From Thalassolituus sp006212115 (GTDB taxonomy: Bacteria > Pseudomonadota > Gammaproteobacteria > Pseudomonadales > Oceanobacteraceae): a DNA stretch of 64,000 bases. The notes below the pieces were generated by a model. It ran no database searches and was not told the origin of the DNA. It saw only the letters and a program-made list of their open reading frames with translations. Below are positions 34,872 through 43,632 of this stretch, piece by piece. Within the stretch, counting starts at the first letter, position 1. The number at the start of each line of letters is the position of its first letter. The stretch is from assembly GCF_040372045.1 (NCBI RefSeq), contig NZ_BAABWH010000002.1, one strand, 5' to 3'. The position numbers and the translations under genes were made by a program.

Positions 34872-36245
34872 ATGAACTACAGTACCTTGCTAATCGCGTT
34901 GTTGATCGCATTGGGAGCTGCCTACCTACTCGGGCGTAATCGTGCCAGAGCATTGGCGGGCCAGGGGCAGAGTATGCACTCACTCCCCACCCACTACGGC
35001 GCATTAACCGCACTCTGGACGACCCTTCCGCCACTCCTGATTCTTATCATGTGGGTGTTGCTGGAATCTCGCATCGTAGATGCGCTGTTAACCATGCAAC
35101 TGCCGGAAACCATCCGTAGCGCGAGCGAAGCCGAGATTCGTCTGGCCCTGTCTAAGGTGCACAACATCGCCAGTGATCCTGCGGTGATGGCGAAGAGTGA
35201 TCTTGGGGGCGTGGCTGCGCACCTGATTGATCTCGAGCAACGTGCCGCGATTCTGAAAGGTGGTGTAATTCTGTCTTTGATTCTGCTCGGTGTTGCTGTT
35301 ACCTGGCGCCGGATTCAGCCTGACCTGCGTGCGCGCGGTGAAGTGGAGCAGATCGTTCGTATTATGCTGTTCTCCAGTTCCGCCATCGCGGTACTGACAA
35401 CGCTGGGTATTCTGGTCAGCGTACTGTTCGAGGCCATGCTCTTCTTCCAGAAGGTCTCACCGATTGAGTTCCTGTTTGGCACCAGTTGGTCGCCACAGGT
35501 TGCCCTGCGTGCCGATCAGTCTGGTTCTTCCGGCAGCTTCGGTGCTGTTCCTCTGTTTGCGGGTACTCTCCTGATTTCTGCAATTGCCATGCTGATAGCG
35601 GTTCCAGTGGGATTGATGGCGGCAATTTATTTGTCTGAGTATGCCTCTTCGCGGGTACGTCAGCTGGCTAAGCCTGCGCTGGAAGTACTGGCGGGTATTC
35701 CTACTGTTGTTTACGGCTTCTTTGCGGCGCTGACGGTTGCTCCTTTTATTCGCGGAGTTGGTGAGTCGGTTGGACTGGATGTGTCATCTGAAAGCGCATT
35801 GGCAGCCGGTCTGGTGATGGGCATCATGATTATTCCTTTTGTCTCTTCTCTGTCTGACGACGTGATTAATGCCGTTCCGCAGTCTCTGCGTGATGGCAGC
35901 TACGGTTTGGGCGCGACGCGCAGTGAGACTGTGCGACAGGTTGTTATCCCGGCTGCACTGCCGGGTATTGTTGGTGCCGTCATGCTTGCGGTATCGCGAG
36001 CCATTGGTGAAACCATGATTGTTGCTATGGCCGCCGGTCTGGCTGCAAACCTCACTGCGAACCCTCTGGACAGCGTTACTACTGTGACGGTTCAGATTGT
36101 GACCTTGCTGGTCGGTGACCAGGAATTCGACTCGCCGAAAACACTGGCGGCCTTCGCTCTGGGTCTGGTCCTCTTTATCGTGACCCTGGCCCTCAACTTC
36201 GTTGCACTTAAGATCGTACAGAAGTACCGGGAGCAATATGACTGA
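34872..36245 (+). CDS. pstC: Phosphate ABC transporter permease PstC (long form)
   Basis: The 457-residue permease is longer than the approximately 320-residue E. coli PstC. The extra N-terminal 150 residues contain membrane helices at about 5-22 and 42-64 and an extracytoplasmic region of about 80 residues. The core permease has EYASSRVRQLAKPALEVLAGIPTVVYGFFA and the EAA-type loop SLRDGSYGLGATRSETVRQVVIPAALPGI. It forms the phosphate channel with PstA. Its last 8 bases overlap the pstA start. Confidence 0.92.
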   Translation: MNYSTLLIALLIALGAAYLLGRNRARALAGQGQSMHSLPTHYGALTALWTTLPPLLILIMWVLLESRIVDALLTMQLPETIRSASEAEIRLALSKVHNIASDPAVMAKSDLGGVAAHLIDLEQRAAILKGGVILSLILLGVAVTWRRIQPDLRARGEVEQIVRIMLFSSSAIAVLTTLGILVSVLFEAMLFFQKVSPIEFLFGTSWSPQVALRADQSGSSGSFGAVPLFAGTLLISAIAMLIAVPVGLMAAIYLSEYASSRVRQLAKPALEVLAGIPTVVYGFFAALTVAPFIRGVGESVGLDVSSESALAAGLVMGIMIIPFVSSLSDDVINAVPQSLRDGSYGLGATRSETVRQVVIPAALPGIVGAVMLAVSRAIGETMIVAMAAGLAANLTANPLDSVTTVTVQIVTLLVGDQEFDSPKTLAAFALGLVLFIVTLALNFVALKIVQKYREQYD

Positions 36246-37518
36246 TTCAACAATGACGACGCGTCAGAAGGTTGAGGCCAGCATGCGACGTCGTCGCGCG
36301 GCCGAAACACGCTTCCGCATGTACGGCATGGCTTCTGTATTGTTTGGCCTGCTATGTTTGGTGGTACTGTTTGGCGATATTTTCTCCAAAGGGTTCTCTG
36401 CGTTCTCACAGACTGTACTGACGACCACTATTGAGATTGATGGCGACTATCTGGGTGTGACGGCAGATTCGTCTCAGCAAGAGATCATGAGCGCCAATTA
36501 CGATGGTCTGATCAAACGTCACTTTAAAAATGATGTTCAGCCAAAGGGTCGCTCAGAAGCTCGTAAGTTGTTCAGCCTGATTTCATCCGGTGCAGGTTGG
36601 CAGATCCAGAGCATAGTTCTGGACGACCCTTCTGTTATCGGTCAGTCGCTGACAATTGATCTGCTGGTGGACGACGACGTTGACCAGTGGTTTAAGCATG
36701 AATACGGGAATGACTCCGGCAGTGTCCGCCTCAGTGACAAACAGCTTGAGTGGATCACTGGTTGGATTGACGCCGGTGCGTTGAAAACACAATTCAACAC
36801 AACGTTCTTTGTGAATGGTGACTCCCGTGAACCCGAACTTGCAGGCATTCGTGGTGCCATTACCGGTACATTGCTGACCCTGTTAGTTACTTTCCTGCTG
36901 TCTTTTCCAATTGGTGTTGCGGCGGCGATTTATCTGGAAGAGTTTGCACCTAAAAACCGTCTGACCGAGATTGTTGAAATCAACATCAACAACCTTGCAG
37001 CCGTACCTTCGATTACGTTTGGTCTGCTGGGTCTGGCGATTTTTATCAACATCTTTGGTGTGTCACGTTCAACGCCGTTGGTAGGTGGTCTGGTTCTTAC
37101 GCTGATGACACTGCCGACCATTATTATTTCTGGCCGTGCAGCGATTAAAGCGGTACCACCGTCGATCCGCGAGGCCGCGCTTGGCTTGGGAGCGTCTAAA
37201 ATGCAGACGGTATTTCACCACGTTCTGCCACTGGCGATGCCGGGTATGCTGACCGGTACCATCATCGGTATGGCTCAGGCTTTGGGTGAAACCGCTCCTC
37301 TTCTTATGATCGGTATGATTGCGTTTGTGGTCGATGTTCCGGGTTTCATCAATGACCCATCAACCGTCTTGCCAGTACAGATCTTCCTTTGGTCGGACAG
37401 TCCCGAACGTGCTTTCACCGAACGTACATCAGGTGCCATTATTGTCTTGCTTGGCTTCCTGATCTTAATGAATACCGCCGCCGTTATGCTGCGTCGCCGC
37501 CTTGAGCGCCGCTGGTAA
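36238..37518 (+). CDS. pstA: Phosphate ABC transporter permease PstA (long form)
   Basis: The 426-residue permease also has a long extracytoplasmic insert (about residues 55-200) between its first helix and the core. The core has GVAAAIYLEEFAPKNR, NLAAVPSITFGLLGLAIF and the ATPase-contact loop SIREAALGLGASKMQTVFHHVLPLAMPG. I start at ATG 36238, overlapping pstC. The insert is shared with other long PstA proteins; its role is not known to me. Confidence 0.92.
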   Translation: MTDSTMTTRQKVEASMRRRRAAETRFRMYGMASVLFGLLCLVVLFGDIFSKGFSAFSQTVLTTTIEIDGDYLGVTADSSQQEIMSANYDGLIKRHFKNDVQPKGRSEARKLFSLISSGAGWQIQSIVLDDPSVIGQSLTIDLLVDDDVDQWFKHEYGNDSGSVRLSDKQLEWITGWIDAGALKTQFNTTFFVNGDSREPELAGIRGAITGTLLTLLVTFLLSFPIGVAAAIYLEEFAPKNRLTEIVEININNLAAVPSITFGLLGLAIFINIFGVSRSTPLVGGLVLTLMTLPTIIISGRAAIKAVPPSIREAALGLGASKMQTVFHHVLPLAMPGMLTGTIIGMAQALGETAPLLMIGMIAFVVDVPGFINDPSTVLPVQIFLWSDSPERAFTERTSGAIIVLLGFLILMNTAAVMLRRRLERRW

Positions 37519-37550
37519 CAGGCCTGAACCGGAAATTATCGGAAAACGTT

Positions 37551-38354
37551 ATGAGTATTATTGAAAACCACAAAACGGTTGGCCTTCCGGGCAGCAAAAG
37601 TGCAAAACTGCGTGCGGAAAACGTCAACGTATTTTATGGCGAAAAACAGGCGATTTTTGATGTCAGCCTGGACATTGGTTCCAACGAAGTGATCGCTCTG
37701 ATCGGCCCTTCAGGTTGCGGTAAGTCGACCTTCCTGCGCTGTCTGAACCGCATGAACGACACGATTGATATCTGTAATGTTACAGGTGAAATTCTGCTTG
37801 ATGGCGACAACATTTATGACCCTCGTGTCGACGTTGTGCCACTTCGCGCGACGGTAGGCATGGTTTTCCAGAAGCCTAACCCTTTCCCTAAATCGATTTA
37901 CGACAACATTGCGTACGGCCCGCGTATTCATGGCCTCGCATCGTCACGTGTTGAACTGGACGAAATTGTAGAAAAAAGTCTGCAGCGTGCGGGCCTCTGG
38001 AACGAAGTAAAAGATCGTCTTCATGCTCCGGGTACAGGACTGTCTGGTGGTCAGCAGCAGCGTCTGTGTATTGCCCGTACGATTGCGGTCGACCCGGAAG
38101 TGATTCTGATGGATGAGCCATGTTCCGCACTGGATCCGATTGCAACTGCTAAAATTGAAGAATTGATCGATGAGTTACGCGAGAAGTACACCATCGCAAT
38201 CGTAACGCACTCAATGCAGCAGGCTGCACGTGTGTCTCAGCGCACTGCGTACTTTCACCTGGGTCAGTTGATTGAGGTGAACGCAACCGATAAGGTATTT
38301 ACAACGCCTGAGCACCAGTTGACTGAGGCCTACATCACCGGCCGCTTCGGCTAA
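37551..38354 (+). CDS. pstB: Phosphate ABC transporter ATPase
   Basis: The 267-residue ATPase powers PstCA. Motifs are Walker A GPSGCGKSTFLRCLNRMND, Q-loop FQKPNPFPKSIYDNIAYG, signature LSGGQQQRLCIARTIA, Walker B VILMDEPCSALDP and switch THSMQQAARVS. These are diagnostic of PstB rather than other ABC ATPases. It starts 32 bases after pstA. Confidence 0.96.
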   Translation: MSIIENHKTVGLPGSKSAKLRAENVNVFYGEKQAIFDVSLDIGSNEVIALIGPSGCGKSTFLRCLNRMNDTIDICNVTGEILLDGDNIYDPRVDVVPLRATVGMVFQKPNPFPKSIYDNIAYGPRIHGLASSRVELDEIVEKSLQRAGLWNEVKDRLHAPGTGLSGGQQQRLCIARTIAVDPEVILMDEPCSALDPIATAKIEELIDELREKYTIAIVTHSMQQAARVSQRTAYFHLGQLIEVNATDKVFTTPEHQLTEAYITGRFG

Positions 38355-38365
38355 GGGGTATCACG

Positions 38366-39082
38366 ATGGAAATGAATTTTAATCAGCATATTTCCGGTCA
38401 GTTTAATGCTGATCTTGAAGCCATCCGCAATCACATGATGAGCATGGGTGGTCTGGTCGAGCGTCAGGTGAATCATGCTATTCAGGCTATCTGTACGGGT
38501 GATACACAGCTGGCCGACGATGTTATCCGACGTGAAGACGATGTGGATAAGGCCGAAGTGACCATCGATAACGAATGCACCCAGATTCTGGTGCGTCGTC
38601 AGCCGGCGGCTTCGGATTTACGTATGGTGCTCGCGGTATCCCGTGTGGTACGTGACCTTGAGCGTATTGGTGACGAGGCGAGTAAAATCGCGATTCATAC
38701 TCTGGAAGTAACGGACACCAAGAACCCACAATTTTGCCAGCAGGCGATGCGCTACATGGGTGAAGAAGTGGTGAAGATGATCTCGGGCGCACTGGATGCG
38801 TTTGCGCGTCATGACGTCGACGGTGCCATCGAAGTAGTCCGCACCGACAAGCTCGTCGATAAGCAATATGCATCTGCACTGCGTGAGTTGATCACCTACA
38901 TGATGGAAGATCCTCGTTCTATCAGTCAGGCAATCAACATCCTGTGGATACTACGAGCGATTGAGCGTATTGGCGATCACGCACGTAATATTTCTGAGCA
39001 GGTGATTTATCTGGTCAGCGGTACCGACGTTCGACACAGTTCTCTGACTGAGATGGAAGAAACCGCTCAGAAAGAAGACTAA
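38366..39082 (+). CDS. phoU: Phosphate signalling complex protein PhoU
   Basis: The 238-residue helical protein consists of two three-helix PhoU repeats. Each contains the metal-binding motif region: DDVDKAEVTIDNE, DLRMVLAVSRVVRDLERIGDEA and WILRAIERIGDHARNISEQVIY. PhoU links Pst transport status to PhoR and keeps the Pho regulon off in high phosphate. Two PhoR proteins are encoded in this window, so its partner could be either or both. It starts 11 bases after pstB. Confidence 0.95.
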   Translation: MEMNFNQHISGQFNADLEAIRNHMMSMGGLVERQVNHAIQAICTGDTQLADDVIRREDDVDKAEVTIDNECTQILVRRQPAASDLRMVLAVSRVVRDLERIGDEASKIAIHTLEVTDTKNPQFCQQAMRYMGEEVVKMISGALDAFARHDVDGAIEVVRTDKLVDKQYASALRELITYMMEDPRSISQAINILWILRAIERIGDHARNISEQVIYLVSGTDVRHSSLTEMEETAQKED

Positions 39083-39099
39083 GCCTCGCCCCGCCTTTT

Positions 39100-39123
39100 A
39101 CGCCTCTGATTCCTCAGGGGCGT
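39100..39123 (+). terminator. Hairpin after phoU
   Basis: ACGCCTCTGA and TCAGGGGCGT form a 10-bp stem with one wobble pair and a short loop, but only a weak T run. It plausibly ends the pst-phoU transcript. Confidence 0.5.
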
Positions 39124-39219
39124 ATTTCAACGCTCCCCGTTTATAAACATCATCTATACTCTTGCTGCACAGCCTCCATATTTCATATGTGACGGTTTTA
39201 TTTCAATAACGTGACGATT

Positions 39220-39254
39220 CTGTCATATTGCTGTAACAAATAAGAAATATAGTG
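39220..39254 (+). promoter_or_regulatory. Pho box and -10 before the porin gene
   Basis: CTGTCAT-ATTG-CTGTAAC (39220-39237) is a near-consensus Pho box. The -10 element TATAGT at 39249-39254 is 11 bases after it. This places the porin gene in the phosphate regulon. Confidence 0.82.
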
Positions 39255-39319
39255 TTCATCATTCTGTAACGCAGTGAGTTGCAGGCAATCGCTCATAACT
39301 TATATTGGATAAATAACGC

Positions 39320-40282
39320 ATGAAAAAGACCGCACTTTTCGTCGCTATGGCAGCAGCAACGACCTTCGCACAAGCTGAAACTGTTGAAATCCCTGCTCCA
39401 ACTTTCTACGGTAAAATGAACGTCACTCAAGAGTTTGTTCAGCAGGAAGATGCAGGTAACTACAGCGAGCTGAACTCAAACGCTTCTCGTCTGGGTGTGA
39501 AAGGTAACTTTGCACTGAATGACGAAATCACTGCTTTCTATCAGGCTGAGTTCCAGATTGGTGTCGATGGCGACCAGACTGATAAAGTTAGTATCGAAGG
39601 CGAAACAGTCAAGTACTCCTCCGCTTTCACTAAGCGCAATACTTTCATCGGCGCGAAAGGCAGCTTCGGTAAAGTTCAGGCTGGTATCTTTGACTCAGCA
39701 CTGAAAGTGTCACAGAAGAAAGTTGACGTATTCAACGACCTGGCTGCAGACATCAAAAACTACGTGACCAACAGCGACAACCGTCCTTCAAATGTTGTTC
39801 GTTACCAGTCTCCTAGCCTGTCTGGCCTGGTTCTGACGTTTGACCACATCAACAGCGAAGACGAGACAGTTGCAAACTCTCAGTCTATGTCTGCTGCGTT
39901 CACTCAGGACATGGTATACGTTGCCGTTGCACACGACATTGGTGTTGAAGGTGCGGGTATCGACGTGACTCGCGTTGTTGGTCAATTGAACCTGGACGGC
40001 GGTATCCAGCTGGGTGCACTTTGGGAAACTGAAGACGATAACGGCGAAAGCAACGACGGCATGATGGTCTCTGCAGCAGTTAAAGCGGCCTCTAAAGTGA
40101 CTCTGAAAGGCCAGTACGCTTCATCTGATATTCGCAGTGAAGGCGCTACTCAGATCACTCTGGGTGCAGACTACAAGCTGGCTAAGAATGCGAAAGTATT
40201 CGGCTACGTAAGCGATGCAGAAACTGATGCGGACAGCTCTGGCATGCAAGTATTTGCAGTAGGTGCTGAGTACAAGTTCTGA
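39320..40282 (+). CDS. Gram-negative porin, predicted phosphate-starvation inducible
   Basis: The 320-residue porin has a signal peptide ending FAQA and a mature barrel with ASRLGVKGNFALNDEITAFYQ, NTFIGAKGSFGKVQAGIFD, SNVVRYQSPSLSGLVLTFDH and the terminal Phe of AVGAEYKF that outer-membrane barrels need. It belongs to the general porin (Porin_4) type. Its Pho box implies a role like E. coli PhoE or Pseudomonas OprP in letting phosphate through the outer membrane, but it is not homologous to OprP by eye. The order pst-phoU-porin supports the same role. Confidence 0.85.
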   Translation: MKKTALFVAMAAATTFAQAETVEIPAPTFYGKMNVTQEFVQQEDAGNYSELNSNASRLGVKGNFALNDEITAFYQAEFQIGVDGDQTDKVSIEGETVKYSSAFTKRNTFIGAKGSFGKVQAGIFDSALKVSQKKVDVFNDLAADIKNYVTNSDNRPSNVVRYQSPSLSGLVLTFDHINSEDETVANSQSMSAAFTQDMVYVAVAHDIGVEGAGIDVTRVVGQLNLDGGIQLGALWETEDDNGESNDGMMVSAAVKAASKVTLKGQYASSDIRSEGATQITLGADYKLAKNAKVFGYVSDAETDADSSGMQVFAVGAEYKF

Positions 40283-40324
40283 TCTGCTAGTTCGGATTAG
40301 CGCAGCCCCTTGAGGGCAACGAAG

Positions 40325-40358
40325 AAGGCTCTCCTGATGGTATCAGGGGGGCCTTTTT
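40325..40358 (+). terminator. Terminator of the porin gene
   Basis: AAGGCTCTCCTGA and TCAGGGGGGCCTT form a 13-bp stem with wobble pairs, followed by T6. Confidence 0.88.
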
Positions 40359-40401
40359 TCTTTTATTATTCTTGGTCTTCCTTTCTGCTGGTGCGACAAG
40401 C

Positions 40402-41964
40402 ATGTACAAGAAGAAGTTGTTTCTCTTCGGTTTTATTTCGGCTGCGGTATTGGTGGTGGCGCTGACCAGTGTTTCTTTTTCCGCCTACATCACCAAAGAA
40501 AACCTACGCCAGAGTGAAACTGCGCAATCGCTGTTATCTGAGCACCAGAAGCTCTCCAGTATTTCATACCGCTTATTTAAACAGCTGACGGACGAGCTGA
40601 TTTTTGGACGTAATGCCAACCAGGCTCTGGTACGCAATAAACAGAAGCTGATTGAAGAATCGCTATCGATTATCCGTGAGCTGGAAGTGGTCCAGCGTAA
40701 TGATCTTGGCCCAGCGATTACACAGGGGAGTGTCGAAGACACCGATGAGCTGGAAATGCTGATCGACGAGATCATCAGTGAATTCAACGCCATTATTGCA
40801 ATGAATGACTCCACCCCGCTGCGTCAGCAGGCCCGCCTTCAGCGCTTGCTGGAATTTACGATCGACAATAAATTCCGTGAAGCCATCAACGCGGCGGTGT
40901 CGCGCCAGAGCAATGTTGTGTCTGCAACTAATTCCCGTATTGAAGCCCTGAATGCGGCTACCGTCTGGTTCAGTGTGATTCTATGCGTGTTGGTCGGCCC
41001 ATTTATTGTGTTTGGTTGTATCTGGCTGTTTAACCAGCTTTATCAGCCTTTAACACTGATAGACAGTGGCACGCAGATTATTGCATCGGGGAATTACACT
41101 TTCCGCTTACCGGAAAATCTGGATCAGGAATTTCATTCGCTGGTGCAGTCGCTGAACCAGTTAGCCGGAAAAATGGCCGAGCATGAAAAACAAGAAGAAG
41201 TGATGCGGACTCAGCTTCAGATCGAAGTCGATCAGAGAACATCTGAGCTGACGGAGGCAAACCGACAACTGACCTTGATTGATGCCCGTCGAAAGCAATT
41301 TATTGCCGATATATCACATGAACTGCGTACGCCGCTGACGGTGATTCGAGGGGAGGCGCAGGTGACTCTGCGTCAGAATGATCCTGCGATGGAAGATTAT
41401 CGCGCTGCCCTGCAAACGGTGTTGGATCAGGTTGTTGGGTTGAGTGTGTTGGTTGATGATCTGCTCTTGCTGGCGCGGGCCGAGATTAATCAATTGCGGC
41501 TGCTTGTCGAAGATATTGATGTCGTCGATGTCATCGAGAGCCAGCTCGAGCAGTGGCAGCGGAAAATGCCACTTCGGACTTTCTCTCTGGAGAAGGGAGG
41601 CTTGCAGGAATCGACGCTATCCATTGCCGCCGATGAACAGCGCCTGCGCCAGATTGTTACTATTCTGTTGGATAACGCCACGCGTTACTCTGAACCGGAT
41701 TCCGCTATTGATGTGTTGTTGAGTGCTACGGTTGAGGCGATAAAAATTCAGGTGAAGGACTACGGCTCCGGTATTTCTCCTGCCGACTTACAGTATATCT
41801 TTGAGCGTTTTGTGCGTTTTAAACCGCGCACGGACGGCGCCGGACTCGGCTTATCGATTGCACGCGCGCTGGTCGAGGCACATCATGGTGAGATCCGGGC
41901 GGAGTCTGAGCAAGGTCAAGGCTCGGTCTTTACTGTGGTCATCCCGAGGCAGCGACCAATATGA
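40402..41964 (+). CDS. HAMP-containing sensor histidine kinase
   Basis: This 520-residue kinase has a first membrane helix (about residues 7-27), a helical periplasmic sensor region, and a second helix (about 194-216). A HAMP domain and coiled coil lead to a HisKA domain with His306 in ADISHELRTPLTVIRGE. ATP-binding motifs are LLDNATRYS, DYGSGI, FERFVRF and GAGLGLSIA. I start at ATG 40402; the frame opens upstream at TTG 40372. Its helical sensor domain has no recognised ligand. It overlaps the downstream regulator by 4 bases (ATGA). Confidence 0.87.
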   Translation: MYKKKLFLFGFISAAVLVVALTSVSFSAYITKENLRQSETAQSLLSEHQKLSSISYRLFKQLTDELIFGRNANQALVRNKQKLIEESLSIIRELEVVQRNDLGPAITQGSVEDTDELEMLIDEIISEFNAIIAMNDSTPLRQQARLQRLLEFTIDNKFREAINAAVSRQSNVVSATNSRIEALNAATVWFSVILCVLVGPFIVFGCIWLFNQLYQPLTLIDSGTQIIASGNYTFRLPENLDQEFHSLVQSLNQLAGKMAEHEKQEEVMRTQLQIEVDQRTSELTEANRQLTLIDARRKQFIADISHELRTPLTVIRGEAQVTLRQNDPAMEDYRAALQTVLDQVVGLSVLVDDLLLLARAEINQLRLLVEDIDVVDVIESQLEQWQRKMPLRTFSLEKGGLQESTLSIAADEQRLRQIVTILLDNATRYSEPDSAIDVLLSATVEAIKIQVKDYGSGISPADLQYIFERFVRFKPRTDGAGLGLSIARALVEAHHGEIRAESEQGQGSVFTVVIPRQRPI

Positions 41965-42644
41965 AAATACTTATCGCCGATGACGAACTACCGCTGCTCA
42001 GCTTTCTCAAACGAGGCCTTGAGGCAGAAGGGTACGAGGTGATTGCAGAGAGTGATGTGCACAATTTAATTGTGACCATCAGTCAGTACCAGCCTCAGGT
42101 TGCGGTATTGGATCGCATGTTTGGCGATACCGATAGCCTTGTATTGCTGCAGAGTATCAAGCGCTTACCTTCGCCGCCTATGGTACTGCTGCTGACGGCG
42201 ATGGATGATGTCAGCGACCGGGTCGATGGCTTGCGTCAGGGCGCGGATGATTACTTGTGCAAGCCTTTCGATTTTGAAGAATTGCTCGCTCGGGTACAGG
42301 TACTGAGTCGGCGGCTTGCGGTTGCTGAGCCCGTAACCAGCGACCAATTGCAATGCGGCCCTTTGACCCTATACCGCGATGAGCGTATTGCCAGATATCA
42401 GACAGAAGAGCTATCGCTTACCCGTCTCGAATACGACCTGCTCGAGTATTTTGTTCAGCACGTGGGCAAAGTGCTCAGTCGTGAGCGTATTCTCAATCAG
42501 GTGTGGCAGTCTGAGAAAGATCCTATGACAAACATCGTTGATGTCTACGTGAGTCGGGTTCGACAGAAATTGTCGGAGTTTGATGAGCTGGCGATTGAGA
42601 CGCTGAGAGGGAACGGTTATCGGCTGACCGTAGTCAGCCGATAA
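41961..42644 (+). CDS. OmpR-family response regulator
   Basis: The 227-residue regulator has a receiver with DDELPLL, the phospho-acceptor Asp in AVLDRMFGDTDS, TA in LLLTAMDD and Lys in LCKPFDFEEL. A winged-helix domain follows with LTRLEYDLLEYFVQHVGKVL, IVDVYVSRVRQKL and GNGYRLTVV. It is the partner of the kinase it overlaps. Target genes are unknown; the adjacent porin or carbonic anhydrase genes are candidates only by position. Confidence 0.9.
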   Translation: MKILIADDELPLLSFLKRGLEAEGYEVIAESDVHNLIVTISQYQPQVAVLDRMFGDTDSLVLLQSIKRLPSPPMVLLLTAMDDVSDRVDGLRQGADDYLCKPFDFEELLARVQVLSRRLAVAEPVTSDQLQCGPLTLYRDERIARYQTEELSLTRLEYDLLEYFVQHVGKVLSRERILNQVWQSEKDPMTNIVDVYVSRVRQKLSEFDELAIETLRGNGYRLTVVSR

Positions 42645-42678
42645 AGCAGAGGGTGCTGCTTGAATAAGTCGTCGTGAC

Positions 42679-43536
42679 TTATTTGATGACGGATAGAAGC
42701 AGTGGATTCAGAACCAGATTGCGAACTCCGTGCGCATGGTCTTCATTAAACTGATTGTCTTCACACCAGTCGGCAACCGTGTTGATATTTACCACGGCTA
42801 CTTCGGGACGGACGCTCCAGCTAACCTGCAAAGGTGAACCTTTTTCGTTGTACGACGGGCCTGTTGTTGAGCCTGCGTACTGAACTGGAGTACCGGTGTT
42901 GGTTGGGATATTCGGAGCCTGGAAATAACCGTCTTTTTGCTCAACGGTCGCCAGATCCAGGAAGCTGGTAGCGGACTTGTCGTTCGCCAGAACCATTACC
43001 TGAGCTTCAACGCGCAGCTGCGGATTCATGATGTTATCGGACAGACATGCGCCCAGAGTCGGACCTGGTTCAATCTGTGCTGTGGTATGTACGAAATGGA
43101 CTTCGATGGTGTCGCCCGGTACCAGACCTTTACCTTTTGCAGCGCATACTTTGCCTTTAGTTGGCTTAAGCTGCTTTTTGCTCAATGTGCCATCGTACAG
43201 ATAGCCTGTGCCAGCTCCCTGACCGTTACCATTACCCGCGTACGTGGTGAACTCACCGCCTTTGTGCTCTGCGCCAATGTGGAAGTGGATATTACACAGG
43301 TTCATTGCAGTGTGAGCTGGCGCAGCCTGAAACTGGTTGGCGTTTTCGCCGTCAAGCTGGTCAATGTCACGTGGGGACTGTGGACCAAATCCTTGTCCTG
43401 CCGTGTTTTCAGCAAGGCGTTTACGTTGCTCTGCAATAACGTCGTCAGAAACGACAACCGTTGAAGAGTATCCTGCAATAGCAACAGCAGGGACGAGAAT
43501 CAGTCCTGCGATGAGAGATCGTTGTGAGTAAGCCAT
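42679..43536 (-). CDS. Delta-class-like carbonic anhydrase (probable)
   Basis: The 285-residue exported protein has a signal peptide (RSLIAGLILVPAVAIAG). The centre carries NLCNIHFHIGAEHKGGEF (about residues 79-96), a Cys/His-rich metal-binding pattern with two His as H-x-H and AEHKG. This matches what I remember of bacterial delta-class carbonic anhydrases related to diatom enzymes. Additional parts are GTGYLYDG, VEVHFVHTTAQ-like EVHFVHTTAQ and WCEDNQFNEDHAHG. It would act in the periplasm to interconvert carbon dioxide and bicarbonate. An AAGGAGGACTCACC ribosome-binding site is excellent. Confidence 0.65.
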   Translation of the reverse strand: MAYSQRSLIAGLILVPAVAIAGYSSTVVVSDDVIAEQRKRLAENTAGQGFGPQSPRDIDQLDGENANQFQAAPAHTAMNLCNIHFHIGAEHKGGEFTTYAGNGNGQGAGTGYLYDGTLSKKQLKPTKGKVCAAKGKGLVPGDTIEVHFVHTTAQIEPGPTLGACLSDNIMNPQLRVEAQVMVLANDKSATSFLDLATVEQKDGYFQAPNIPTNTGTPVQYAGSTTGPSYNEKGSPLQVSWSVRPEVAVVNINTVADWCEDNQFNEDHAHGVRNLVLNPLLLSVIK

Positions 43537-43632
43537 GGTGAGTCCTCCTTAATTGGCGAACTCAGAGTAACCATGTGGCTTAAAAAGAGCCTGAATCCAT
43601 CATTAACAGAAGATTAATTTTGGCTGCGCCGG

